From contig NZ_JALJZV010000016.1 in NCBI RefSeq assembly GCF_024171535.1, positions 1 through 64,000 of the forward strand: 64,000 nucleotides of DNA, in the 5' to 3' direction. The notes under the pieces were generated by a model, which saw nothing but the letters and a program-made list of their open reading frames with translations, was not told the DNA's origin and searched no databases. A program made the position numbers and the translations under genes. Below are positions 54,577-63,045 of the stretch, piece after piece (position 1 is the stretch's first letter; every line of letters starts with the position of its first letter). This DNA comes from Flavobacterium sp. HSC-61S13. GTDB taxonomy: Bacteria; Bacteroidota; Bacteroidia; Flavobacteriales; Flavobacteriaceae.

Positions 54577-54883
54577 GTTACCTACAAGCTAAAGCTAATC
54601 GAAAAAACAAACCACAAGGGAGTTAGACAACCTCTAAGAAGTCGAAGCAACTTGAATGCTACCGAGAAAACTGCAAGCGTTATAAAACGATGCTTTTTCA
54701 CTAAACCCCATCTACCATGGAGCTGCATCGCCAAATTCAAAACGGCGAAACCTATATCAAAAAAATCTCGCAAAGGGTTTTACCTAGATATTCCAAAAAC
54801 TACTTAAATTTTTAGTACCTTTGCGGGTATTTTACAGAGAGATAATCCTGATTAATTTCGTATTTTAAATATAAAAGTCGACG
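54577..54883. other. Gene-free gap before asnS
   Basis: 307 nt. It contains the asnS promoter box at 54816-54823. A 63-codon reverse reading frame (54582-54773) has no family resemblance and no upstream signals, and I consider it spurious. No tRNA or clear hairpin was seen. Confidence 0.55.
54816..54823 (+). promoter_or_regulatory. -7 promoter box (TACCTTTG) for asnS
   Basis: Exact TAnnTTTG match, 60 nt before the asnS ATG, giving a leader of about 55 nt. Confidence 0.5.
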
Positions 54884-56317
54884 ATGAAACACACTAAAGT
54901 TATTGACCTACTGAGCAGTACCAACACCCTGCACGAAGTCAAAGCAAAAGGATGGGTGAGAACCTTTAGAAACAACCAATTTCTTGCTTTAAACGATGGA
55001 TCAACCATTCACAACATTCAATGTGTTGTAGATTTTGAAAAATTCCCTGCCGAATTATTAAAGAGAATTAATACGGGAGCAGCCGTTTCCTTAACGGGAA
55101 CACTCGTTGAGAGTAAAGGGTCTGGACAAAACGTAGAAATCCAAGTTAATGAATTGGTGATATTGGGAGATTCTGATCCAGAAAAATACCCTATACAACC
55201 GAAAAAGCACTCTTTAGAGTTTTTACGTGAAAACGCACATTTAAGAATACGCACCAATGTTTTTGGAGCGATTATGAGAGTTCGTAGTACGTTGTCATTT
55301 GCCGTACATAAATATTTTCAAGACAACGGATTTTTCTATTTCAATGCACCGATCGTTACAGGATCTGATGCAGAGGGAGCTGGAGAAATGCTGCATGTAA
55401 CTTCGTTGCCTTTTGATAACATCCCTAAAAATGAGGATGGATCTATTAATTTTAGCGAAGATTTTTTCGGTAAAGCGACCAACCTAACCGTTTCTGGACA
55501 GCTAGAAGCTGAAACCTATGCTATGGCATTGGGGCAAGTATATACGTTTGGACCAACATTCCGTGCGGAAAATTCTCATACTTCCCGCCATTTGGCAGAA
55601 TTCTGGATGATTGAGCCTGAAGTGGCCTTTATCAACTTGGACGAGAACATGGATTTGGCTGAAGACTTCATCAAGTACATCATCAAATACACTTTAGAGA
55701 AATGTGCTGATGATTTAAAATTCCTAGATCAGCGACTAACCGATGAAGAGAAAAACAAACCGCAGGCAGAACGCAGCGAAATGTCTTTACTTCAGAAATT
55801 AAACTTCGTATTGGAAAACAACTTTAAAAGAGTTAGTTATACAGAAGCCATCGATATTTTACGCAACAGCAAACCCAATAAAAATAAAAAATTCAAATAC
55901 CTCATTGATGAATGGGGAGCTGATTTACAAAGTGAACATGAGCGCTTTTTAGTTGAAAAACACTTTAAATGCCCTGTAATCTTATTTGATTACCCTGCAG
56001 ACATTAAAGCCTTTTATATGCGTATGAACGAGGACGGTAAAACGGTTCGCGCTATGGATATCCTTTTCCCAGGAATTGGAGAAATTGTAGGAGGTTCTCA
56101 AAGAGAAGAACGCTACGACAAACTCGTGGAAAGAATGCAGAAAATGGGAATCGATGAAAAAGAATTGTGGTGGTATTTAGATACCCGCAAATACGGTTCT
56201 GCACCACATAGTGGGTTTGGATTAGGATTTGAAAGAATGGTCTTATTTGTAACTGGAATGACCAACATACGCGATGTGATTCCATTCCCTAGAACTCCGC
56301 AAAACGCAGAATTCTAG
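54884..56317 (+). CDS. asnS: Asparaginyl-tRNA synthetase
   Basis: 477 residues, class II enzyme. N-terminal OB anticodon-binding domain (~14-110, e.g. [21 protein letters not shown]); catalytic domain with motif 2 ([25 protein letters not shown]) and motif 3 ([15 protein letters not shown]). [16 protein letters not shown] is typical of AsnRS and [12 protein letters not shown] separates it from AspRS. Followed by a long inverted repeat and rpoN. Confidence 0.97.
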   Translation: MKHTKVIDLLSSTNTLHEVKAKGWVRTFRNNQFLALNDGSTIHNIQCVVDFEKFPAELLKRINTGAAVSLTGTLVESKGSGQNVEIQVNELVILGDSDPEKYPIQPKKHSLEFLRENAHLRIRTNVFGAIMRVRSTLSFAVHKYFQDNGFFYFNAPIVTGSDAEGAGEMLHVTSLPFDNIPKNEDGSINFSEDFFGKATNLTVSGQLEAETYAMALGQVYTFGPTFRAENSHTSRHLAEFWMIEPEVAFINLDENMDLAEDFIKYIIKYTLEKCADDLKFLDQRLTDEEKNKPQAERSEMSLLQKLNFVLENNFKRVSYTEAIDILRNSKPNKNKKFKYLIDEWGADLQSEHERFLVEKHFKCPVILFDYPADIKAFYMRMNEDGKTVRAMDILFPGIGEIVGGSQREERYDKLVERMQKMGIDEKELWWYLDTRKYGSAPHSGFGLGFERMVLFVTGMTNIRDVIPFPRTPQNAEF

Positions 56318-56335
56318 CATACCATACCTTTTGTT

Positions 56336-56409
56336 AAAAAGTTTACTTTATACACATATTTTATTAATTTTGGTGAAATAAGTTTTTGTATAAAGTAAAC
56401 TTTTTTTTA
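56336..56409 (+). terminator. 19-bp inverted repeat between asnS and rpoN (terminator-like)
   Basis: AAAAAGTTTACTTTATACA (56336-56354) and its exact reverse complement (56387-56405) enclose 32 nt; T-rich sequence follows. A transcript from asnS could form this long hairpin and terminate. The loop contains the TAATTTTG box (56365-56372). Confidence 0.65.
56365..56372 (+). promoter_or_regulatory. -7 promoter box (TAATTTTG) for rpoN, inside the inverted-repeat loop
   Basis: Exact TAnnTTTG match, 71 nt before the rpoN ATG. Transcription from here would include the right arm of the repeat but not the left one, so rpoN mRNA escapes the hairpin. Confidence 0.45.
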
Positions 56410-56443
56410 TTCCATAAAATCTTATTATTTCTTATCTTAGTCT

Positions 56444-57901
56444 ATGCTTAAACAGAATTTACAATTAAAACTATCTCAAAAACTATCACCTCAACAGATT
56501 CAACTGATGAAGTTGATACAACTGCCTACCCAAGCTTTCGAGCAACGGTTAAAGGAAGAATTGATAGAAAATCCTGCTCTTGAAACAGGTAAAGAAGATA
56601 CCGTTGAAGCAGATGAGTTTTCCAATGAGGAATATGACGATTACGATAACGAGAGAATCGACACTGAAGACATCAATATTGACGAGTATTTAAGTGACGA
56701 TGAAACCCCAGACTACAAGCTACAAGCCAACAATTACAGTCGCGATGATGAAGATTATGAAATACCGATTATTGCTTCTGTAAGTTTTCATCAAGATCTG
56801 ATCAATCAGCTCAACACCTTTATTCTTAATGATTTTGAAGGAAGCATAGCAGAGTTTTTAGTCGGAAGCATTGACGACATGGGATATATTCGTCGTGAAA
56901 TACAAGATATAGTAGATGATTTAGCCTTTACACAGGGTATTTATACCGACGAAGCTACCGTAGAGAAGGTTCTACATATCATACACGAATTGGAACCCGC
57001 TGGTGTAGGTGCTCGAAATTTACAGGAATGCCTGTTATTACAATTACGACACAAAACACCAAGCGAAGCAGTTGACTTGGCAAAGGATATTATTGAAAAT
57101 CAATTTGAAGCCTTTACCAAAAAGCATTACGACAAAATGTTGCAAAAATATGGCATTACACAATCCCAATTGAGAAAAGCCATAGACGAAATAGAAAAAC
57201 TCAATCCAAAACCGGGAGGTGCTTTTGCTGGAAACTCTAAAGCCGTAGAACACGTGGTTCCCGATTTTGCTATTAAAATTGTTGAAGGCGATTTAGAACT
57301 CACCCTCAATGGCCGTAATGCACCTGAATTGCACATATCTAAGGATTATCAAGAAATGCTTCAAACCTACAAAGAAGTAGCCGAGAAGCCGTCAAATTCC
57401 CAACGCGATGCCGTGCAATTTATCAAACAAAAACTCGATGGCGCCAAGTGGTTTATAGAAGCGATCAAACAACGTCAAGAGACTTTGTACGTAACGATGA
57501 ATGCGATTATGGAATATCAAAGAGAGTACTTTTTAGACGGTGACGAGACCAAACTGAAACCGATGATTCTAAAGGACATCGCTGATTTAATCGGTTTGGA
57601 TATTTCTACGATTTCGAGAGTTGCCAACAGCAAGTATGTAGAAACCCCTTATGGAACCAAACTGATCAAAACATTTTTCTCTGAAGCGATGATGAACGAT
57701 CAAGGAGAAGAGGTTTCCACCATTGAAATCAAAAAAATACTTCAGAATATTATAGCGGATGAGGATAAACAAAAACCGTATCCCGATGATAAATTAGCCG
57801 ACCTACTCAAAGAAAAAGGCTATCCGATTGCACGACGTACTATAGCAAAATACAGAGAGCAATTAGACATTCCCGTAGCGAGGATGCGTAAAAAAATATA
57901 A
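56444..57901 (+). CDS. rpoN: RNA polymerase sigma-54 factor
   Basis: 485 residues. Region I, Gln/Leu rich (LKLSQKLSPQQIQLMKLIQL, ~5-24), an acidic region II (~45-100), the core-binding region (~105-290) and DNA-binding part with helix-turn-helix DIADLIGLDISTISRVANSKY and the RpoN box ARRTIAKYRE (~466-475). It directs transcription with AAA+ activators at -24/-12 promoters. No activator gene is next to it. A near-by hairpin and its own promoter box separate it from asnS. Confidence 0.96.
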   Translation: MLKQNLQLKLSQKLSPQQIQLMKLIQLPTQAFEQRLKEELIENPALETGKEDTVEADEFSNEEYDDYDNERIDTEDINIDEYLSDDETPDYKLQANNYSRDDEDYEIPIIASVSFHQDLINQLNTFILNDFEGSIAEFLVGSIDDMGYIRREIQDIVDDLAFTQGIYTDEATVEKVLHIIHELEPAGVGARNLQECLLLQLRHKTPSEAVDLAKDIIENQFEAFTKKHYDKMLQKYGITQSQLRKAIDEIEKLNPKPGGAFAGNSKAVEHVVPDFAIKIVEGDLELTLNGRNAPELHISKDYQEMLQTYKEVAEKPSNSQRDAVQFIKQKLDGAKWFIEAIKQRQETLYVTMNAIMEYQREYFLDGDETKLKPMILKDIADLIGLDISTISRVANSKYVETPYGTKLIKTFFSEAMMNDQGEEVSTIEIKKILQNIIADEDKQKPYPDDKLADLLKEKGYPIARRTIAKYREQLDIPVARMRKKI

Positions 57902-57945
57902 AGATTAATGCTGTAGTAACCCAGAGTTATTAAAAGAAGTCCCAT

Positions 57946-57973
57946 AAGGCAATTTTCTATAAAATTGCCTTTC
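57946..57973 (+). terminator. Terminator after rpoN
   Basis: AAGGCAATTTT / AAAATTGCCTT perfect 11-bp stem with CTAT loop, 44 nt past the stop; T-tail is short. Confidence 0.6.
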
Positions 57974-58055
57974 AAGCTCCAATAACACTAATTTGATTAC
58001 TTAAAAACTAAGAAAAACAACTTATATTGTAGCTCTAAAAAGTAACTATTTATCT

Positions 58056-58682
58056 ATGAAATTATTGAAGAGACTTTTGGTGTCGTTCTCCTATTTTTTT
58101 CATCCAATTATCATACCGATATTGGCCATAAGCCTTTATTTCCTACTCACTAGAAACTTCTTTAGTCCATTAGAAATCGTCATTACCTTTAGTCAGGTAT
58201 TAATTATGACCTTTCTACTTCCCATTACGTTATATTACTTTTTACGGTCGATGCGACTAGTGAAATCGTCAATTATGCTCCATAGTCCTAAGGAGCGTTT
58301 GCTGCCGATTATCATTTATATATTCCTGTTGATTGTTTTAAAAGACTATGTCTTAAAACACAACCGAACTTATGAATTTAATATTTACGTATGGGGATCG
58401 ATTTACACGTACATCCTACTGCTGTTAAGCGTTTATGCCAAACAAAAGTTTAGTGTACATGTTGCCGCCCTAACAGGCTGTATCACCTTCTTTACCTTAC
58501 TTTCGATAAAGTACTATATGCCCAACACTATTGTATTAAATATTCTAGTGCTTGTTTTAGGTGTAACGGCTAGTTCCAGACTTTACTTAAGAGCACACCG
58601 CTCTTCCGAAATTATATTGGGATTTTTGTGTGGTATGATTCCTCAACTGATCTTTTGGCAAATTGCCTTTTATAAGATGTAA
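58056..58682 (+). CDS. PAP2-like integral membrane protein
   Basis: 208 residues with about six membrane helices (~15-33, ~42-64, ~85-101, ~109-126, ~131-150, ~156-175, with a last at ~187-205). Weak PAP2 phosphatase-like motifs appear: KFSVHVAALTG in the place of the PSGH motif and SSRLYLRAHRSSEIILG in the place of SRxxxxxHxxxD; the Asp is Glu and the SGH is reduced to SVH. So it may be an inactive or altered PAP2 relative. Convergent with the next gene, with a 13-nt overlap. Confidence 0.6.
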   Translation: MKLLKRLLVSFSYFFHPIIIPILAISLYFLLTRNFFSPLEIVITFSQVLIMTFLLPITLYYFLRSMRLVKSSIMLHSPKERLLPIIIYIFLLIVLKDYVLKHNRTYEFNIYVWGSIYTYILLLLSVYAKQKFSVHVAALTGCITFFTLLSIKYYMPNTIVLNILVLVLGVTASSRLYLRAHRSSEIILGFLCGMIPQLIFWQIAFYKM

Positions 58683-59368
58683 AACATCAGTCCGGCATTA
58701 AAGGCCTTAACCTTATTAGTACTCGGTGGAACCACTTGATTTTTGTAAATCGAATTAAGTCCGTAATACATATAAATATTCCAAGTATTAAAACCAGCAG
58801 ACAGGTAAATACCGTATACCCACTGATTCAAATCGGCATTGTTTTTAATGGTGAAATTGGCCAGTTCGCTACTAGTGACTGCTTTATCTGCCAATAGATA
58901 ACTGACTTTGAAACCGGTGTAAATACGCCAAAATTTATGGCTTTCAGGAGTAGATGTTCTCCAACGAATTTCTAACGGGAAATCTAAATAGTGCAAAGAA
59001 AGCGTGTTTCTGTCGTAACTCTCTAATATTTGCGACGGAAATTCAAGCCCATCCGTAGGTGCTAAATTGTGGTGTAAGTTCAAATACGAGTATCCTATTC
59101 CAGGAGCGATTGCCCAAGTGCGTGCGGCATTAATCGGAAAATCCCGTACAAATCCAGTCTGAATTCCCAACGAAAGGGAACGTTGACTAAATCCCGGAGG
59201 TTTGTCTTGTAAAAGAGCGTGCGTTATTCCAATATAAAATTGATCTTCTCGGTACTTGGTGTCGACTTTCTTAACCGTATCCACCACTACAGAACTATCA
59301 ACAAACTCTTGAGCTGCTGACACATAACCCATTAAAAGCATACCTATAACGATAAGTTTCTGAAACAT
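58670..59368 (-). CDS. Porin/PorT-like outer-membrane beta-barrel protein
   Basis: 232 residues with signal peptide (~1-19, ending SAAQ) and alternating beta-strand pattern ending in a typical barrel strand (AFNAGLMFYIL). Features such as FYIGITHALLQDKPPGFSQRSLSLGIQTGFV and LSLHYLDFPLEIRWR fit the small eight-stranded porin-family proteins common in Bacteroidota. I do not identify it with PorT of the T9SS. Its 3' end overlaps the PAP2-like gene. Confidence 0.65.
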   Translation of the reverse strand: MFQKLIVIGMLLMGYVSAAQEFVDSSVVVDTVKKVDTKYREDQFYIGITHALLQDKPPGFSQRSLSLGIQTGFVRDFPINAARTWAIAPGIGYSYLNLHHNLAPTDGLEFPSQILESYDRNTLSLHYLDFPLEIRWRTSTPESHKFWRIYTGFKVSYLLADKAVTSSELANFTIKNNADLNQWVYGIYLSAGFNTWNIYMYYGLNSIYKNQVVPPSTNKVKAFNAGLMFYIL

Positions 59369-59472
59369 AGTGTTGCTGTTTTTACGCTACTAAAGTACTA
59401 ATAAGTGACTACTAAATCGCGATTTGCAAATAGTTATTTACAAATTCACATATTCGCAGATCTTTCATCCCT

Positions 59473-60732
59473 TTAAAATATATAAACCAAGCCTACTGCC
59501 AACATCTGTTTAATCTGAAAACGCGGTCCTTCGATAATTTGTTTCCCTCCTACTTCTTTTTTATTCTTGATATCGTCATCATAGATAACATGTGCTCCTA
59601 CATTCGCTCTAACATATTGGTTGATCTTCATATCTAATTTAAGTTGCCAATCAATATCGATATTGCCAAATCGATTAATATAATCGGAATACAAACTCAA
59701 TCGATGATCTAAAAAGATATTGGTTAAGATCTCTTTTTTCCACTGATTCGTTACCAAGAGACCAACTTCTGATTTGGAGCGTTTACCGTGCCTAATCACT
59801 TGTTTATTTTCATCGTAAATAGCCTTTTCAACACCAAAAGCTCCTTGATCTGCCAAACGCTGATCGGATACAAAAGTAGACTTCAAAGTCAAAGGAGAAA
59901 AATAAACCGTTGTACCTCGCTGCGGCAACGAATACTCTGCTCCGACCCCGACAAACAAATATGCTGGCGCTAAGAGCTTCGAAATGGGTAGTTCCGTATT
60001 GGGATAAGAGTATCCATTGGCAAATTGTGTATTAAAATTAAACTTTGCCGTATAATACCAATCTGAAATATCCGATGTTTTATGTCCAATAGTTGAGCTC
60101 AACTGAAAGGCATCATCGGTTTTTCTAGACTCCCTACCTTCTTGTTGGTTAAGTCCATAACGCAACACCAATTCCGTTTCCCAATTTAAACGACCCTTGA
60201 CATACTTTCTTCTAAAATCTCCTTTAAACAAACCCGAAACGGAATTATCACCACCCGCATTCCAATTGACAAAAGAGATTTGATTGATATCAAGTCCGAG
60301 TCTGTTGTATTTCTCCCAATATCCGATTATGGTATCATTGACCGGTAAAAAGCTTAGATCAATATTCTTCGGATACAGATCTAACGGTTTTATATCAAAT
60401 TTAGGCTGATTGTTGGGCACAAAAATCACCGGTCTAAAAAACGGTAAAGACAGCGAATCGTTGTAATGAATGGTTATGCTCTGAGACCCCATTCCGCCAT
60501 AGCCAAAATTATCTGCTTTTTGCAAATCCATCAACGGATTAAACGGATTTTTCTTAGACTTATTTTTTGGTATTATCGTATCCGTTTTAACTATAGAATC
60601 CGCAAAAATCAGCGAATGACTCTGCGACTTAAATGAAATTTTCCCATTTGCAGAAACAAGGTTGTTTCCCCAAAAGAAGAAGATCAATAAAACACTTAAA
60701 ACGAACTGATAATGATTTTTTTTTATTTCCAT
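59473..60732 (-). CDS. DUF3078 outer-membrane protein
   Basis: 419 residues. Signal peptide ~1-28 (VSANG), a disordered Lys/Ser region, then the DUF3078 domain: INQISFVNWNAGGDNSVSG, ETELVLRYGLNQQEG, DDAFQLSSTIGHK and a beta-barrel end ending VGLVYIF. Function unknown; outer-membrane barrel predicted. Its ATG overlaps the 3' end of dxs by 10 nt, so it is expressed from the dxs promoter. Confidence 0.85.
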   Translation of the reverse strand: MEIKKNHYQFVLSVLLIFFFWGNNLVSANGKISFKSQSHSLIFADSIVKTDTIIPKNKSKKNPFNPLMDLQKADNFGYGGMGSQSITIHYNDSLSLPFFRPVIFVPNNQPKFDIKPLDLYPKNIDLSFLPVNDTIIGYWEKYNRLGLDINQISFVNWNAGGDNSVSGLFKGDFRRKYVKGRLNWETELVLRYGLNQQEGRESRKTDDAFQLSSTIGHKTSDISDWYYTAKFNFNTQFANGYSYPNTELPISKLLAPAYLFVGVGAEYSLPQRGTTVYFSPLTLKSTFVSDQRLADQGAFGVEKAIYDENKQVIRHGKRSKSEVGLLVTNQWKKEILTNIFLDHRLSLYSDYINRFGNIDIDWQLKLDMKINQYVRANVGAHVIYDDDIKNKKEVGGKQIIEGPRFQIKQMLAVGLVYIF

Positions 60733-62492
60733 GTATTAATTATATTCAGTACAGACGGTACATCTATTCCACATTCCTCTTCTTGTTCCAAAACAGAGGC
60801 TTGTTCTATAAATGAATCGGGAACACCCAAAATCTTAACGCTTACATTCGGATAAAATTCCGCCACAAAAGCGGCTATTTTACTTCCAAAACCACCTGCA
60901 ATCACCCCTTCCTCAATGGTATATATATGGGAATGGGTTTGTGCAATTCGATGCAATTCCTTCTCATTCAACGGTTTTATTATCGGGAAATGATAATGCG
61001 AACCGAGTAGAGTTTTCGTCAATTCAAAAGCTTTACTCACATTATTTCCTATAGTACCTGTAGAAATCATGGCAAATTTATCGCCTTTTCTCAATTTATG
61101 AATACTTTCTATATTAATTTTTTCAAAAGGTTTTTGCCAAACGGTTAAAACACCTCTACCACGTGGATAGCGAATCGCTATTGGTCCGTCTAAACCCAAC
61201 TGTGCTGTGTATAAAATATTGCGTAATTCCAGCTCATTCAATGGAGCGGCAATAATCATATTAGGTATACAATTTAAGTAAGCAATATCGTAAACCCCCT
61301 GATGAGTAGCCCCATCTTCACCTACCAATCCCGCACGATCTAAACAGAAAATCACAGGCAGCTTTTGCAACGCAACATCGTGTATAACTTGATCGTAGGC
61401 CCTCTGTAAAAAAGTAGAATAAATCGCACAGTACGGCATCAAGCCCTCTGCGGCCATACCCGCCGCCAAAGTCACCGCATGTTGCTCGGCGATTCCAACA
61501 TCAAAAGCGCGATCGGGAAAGGCATCCATCATAAATTTCATAGAACTCCCCGTAGGCATAGCTGGTGTAATACCGATAATTTTAGGGTTTTGTCGGGCTA
61601 GTTCAACCAAAGTCAATCCAAACACATCTTGATATTTAGCAGCTAACCCTATATCATTGGTGCTGATTAATTCTCCAGTCACACGATCAAACTTACCCGG
61701 TGCATGATACCGCACCTGATCTTCTTCCGCTTGTTTTAACCCCTTGCCCTTGGTGGTAATTAAATGTAAAAATCGGGGTCCCTTAATCTCTTTCAACCGT
61801 CTTAGTTCAGCAATTAGTGCTGGTAAATCATGACCATCTATAGGTCCTGAGTAATCAAAATTCAACGATTTAATCATGTTATTATCCCTGTGATTCCTAC
61901 CGGATTTCACAGCGGTTAAATATTGTTTTAAAGCTCCAACACTAGGATCTATACCGATAGCATTATCATTGAGGATAACCAATAAATTTGCCGAGGTAAC
62001 TCCCGCGTGATTTAACCCTTCAAAAGCCATACCTGAAGCTATCGATGCATCGCCAATCACCGCGATATGCTGCCGATCAAAATCCCCCTGTATCTGCGCG
62101 GCCAGAGCCATACCCAATGCAGCGGATATGGATGTAGAAGAATGTCCAACTCCAAAGGTATCGTATTCACTTTCGTCGCGTTTTGGGAAACCGCTTAAAC
62201 CATTCTTTCGTCGATTGGTTTCAAACACATCACGTCGCCCTGTCAAAATTTTATGACCGTATGCTTGATGTCCGACATCCCACACTAATTTATCATAAGG
62301 CGTGTTAAAAACATAATGCAACGCAATCGTTAGCTCCATCACTCCAAGACTTGCCCCCAAATGCCCTTCTTTAACAGAAACTACATCGATGATAAACTGC
62401 CTCAATTCGCCTGCCAAACTTGACAAAGTCGATTCGGGTAATTCGCGCAGCTCTGTTGGGCTATTGATTTTTGAAAGTACTTTATTTGGCAT
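60723..62492 (-). CDS. dxs: 1-deoxy-D-xylulose-5-phosphate synthase
   Basis: First enzyme of the MEP isoprenoid pathway, TPP-dependent. 589 residues, slightly shorter than E. coli (620). TPP motif GDASIASGMAFEGLNHAG with the N at NDNAIGIDPS; transketolase-type pyrimidine domain (~300-460) with VGIAEQHAVTLAAGMAAEG and DRAGLVGEDGATHQG; C-terminal domain ending near residue 585. ATG at 62492; promoter box TAATTTTG at 62512-62519 on the reverse strand. Divergent from tadA. Confidence 0.96.
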   Translation of the reverse strand: MPNKVLSKINSPTELRELPESTLSSLAGELRQFIIDVVSVKEGHLGASLGVMELTIALHYVFNTPYDKLVWDVGHQAYGHKILTGRRDVFETNRRKNGLSGFPKRDESEYDTFGVGHSSTSISAALGMALAAQIQGDFDRQHIAVIGDASIASGMAFEGLNHAGVTSANLLVILNDNAIGIDPSVGALKQYLTAVKSGRNHRDNNMIKSLNFDYSGPIDGHDLPALIAELRRLKEIKGPRFLHLITTKGKGLKQAEEDQVRYHAPGKFDRVTGELISTNDIGLAAKYQDVFGLTLVELARQNPKIIGITPAMPTGSSMKFMMDAFPDRAFDVGIAEQHAVTLAAGMAAEGLMPYCAIYSTFLQRAYDQVIHDVALQKLPVIFCLDRAGLVGEDGATHQGVYDIAYLNCIPNMIIAAPLNELELRNILYTAQLGLDGPIAIRYPRGRGVLTVWQKPFEKINIESIHKLRKGDKFAMISTGTIGNNVSKAFELTKTLLGSHYHFPIIKPLNEKELHRIAQTHSHIYTIEEGVIAGGFGSKIAAFVAEFYPNVSVKILGVPDSFIEQASVLEQEEECGIDVPSVLNIINTWK

Positions 62493-62511
62493 TGTTTCTA
62501 GGAATAAAACC

Positions 62512-62519
62512 CAAAATTA
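62512..62519 (-). promoter_or_regulatory. -7 promoter box (TAATTTTG) for dxs-DUF3078
   Basis: Exact TAnnTTTG match on the reverse strand, 19 nt before the dxs ATG. Confidence 0.5.
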
Positions 62520-62531
62520 CGATTTTGTTTT

Positions 62532-62539
62532 TACTTTTG
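62532..62539 (+). promoter_or_regulatory. -7 promoter box (TACTTTTG) for tadA
   Basis: Exact TAnnTTTG match, 36 nt before the tadA ATG at 62576. It lies only 12 nt from the divergent dxs box. Confidence 0.5.
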
Positions 62540-62575
62540 GTCTTCCTTAATGTAACACCTACAGAATTTTGGCTT

Positions 62576-63019
62576 ATGGAGATGATTTTTACCGATGAAT
62601 ATTTTATGGAAATAGCTTTAAAAGAAGCACAAGCTGCTTTTGAGAAAGGTGAAATTCCCGTAGGCGCCATAGTAGTTTCAAACAATCAAATACTGGCTCG
62701 CACTCACAACCTTACCGAATTGTTAAGTGATGTTACAGCTCACGCAGAAATTCAAGCAATTTCATCTGCAGCTAATTATTTAGGCGGAAAATACTTAAAA
62801 GATTGCACTTTATACGTAACTTTAGAGCCTTGTTCAATGTGCGCTGGCGCTCTGTATTGGAGTCAAATTACGGCAATCGTATGTGGAGCCGCAGATCACA
62901 AACGAGGATATCGCAGTATGGGCGGGCAATTACACCCAAAAACTCAAATAAAATTTGGTGTATTGGAAGACCGCTGTGCGGCCTTGATGAAAGACTTTTT
63001 CAAAAAGAAAAGAAAATAA
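62576..63019 (+). CDS. tadA: tRNA-specific adenosine deaminase TadA
   Basis: Deaminates A34 to inosine in tRNA-Arg(ACG). 147 residues from the ATG at 62576; the frame also opens at 62471, but that 35-residue extension would overlap dxs and both promoter boxes. Cytidine/deoxycytidylate deaminase zinc motifs are HAEIQAI (His and catalytic Glu) and PCSMCAGAL (two Cys). GGKYLKDCTLYVTLEPC precedes the second. A Lys-rich tail ends the protein. Confidence 0.95.
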   Translation: MEMIFTDEYFMEIALKEAQAAFEKGEIPVGAIVVSNNQILARTHNLTELLSDVTAHAEIQAISSAANYLGGKYLKDCTLYVTLEPCSMCAGALYWSQITAIVCGAADHKRGYRSMGGQLHPKTQIKFGVLEDRCAALMKDFFKKKRK

Positions 63020-63045
63020 AGAATTGTTTAATATAAAGTTTTACT

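Noticed and set aside
54582..54773. 63-codon reverse reading frame before asnS
   Set aside because: No signal peptide, family motif or promoter; composition looks like random reading of the gap.
58670..59368. Identification as the T9SS component PorT
   Set aside because: Small Bacteroidota beta-barrel proteins resemble each other; no PorT-specific motif or T9SS neighbours were recognised.
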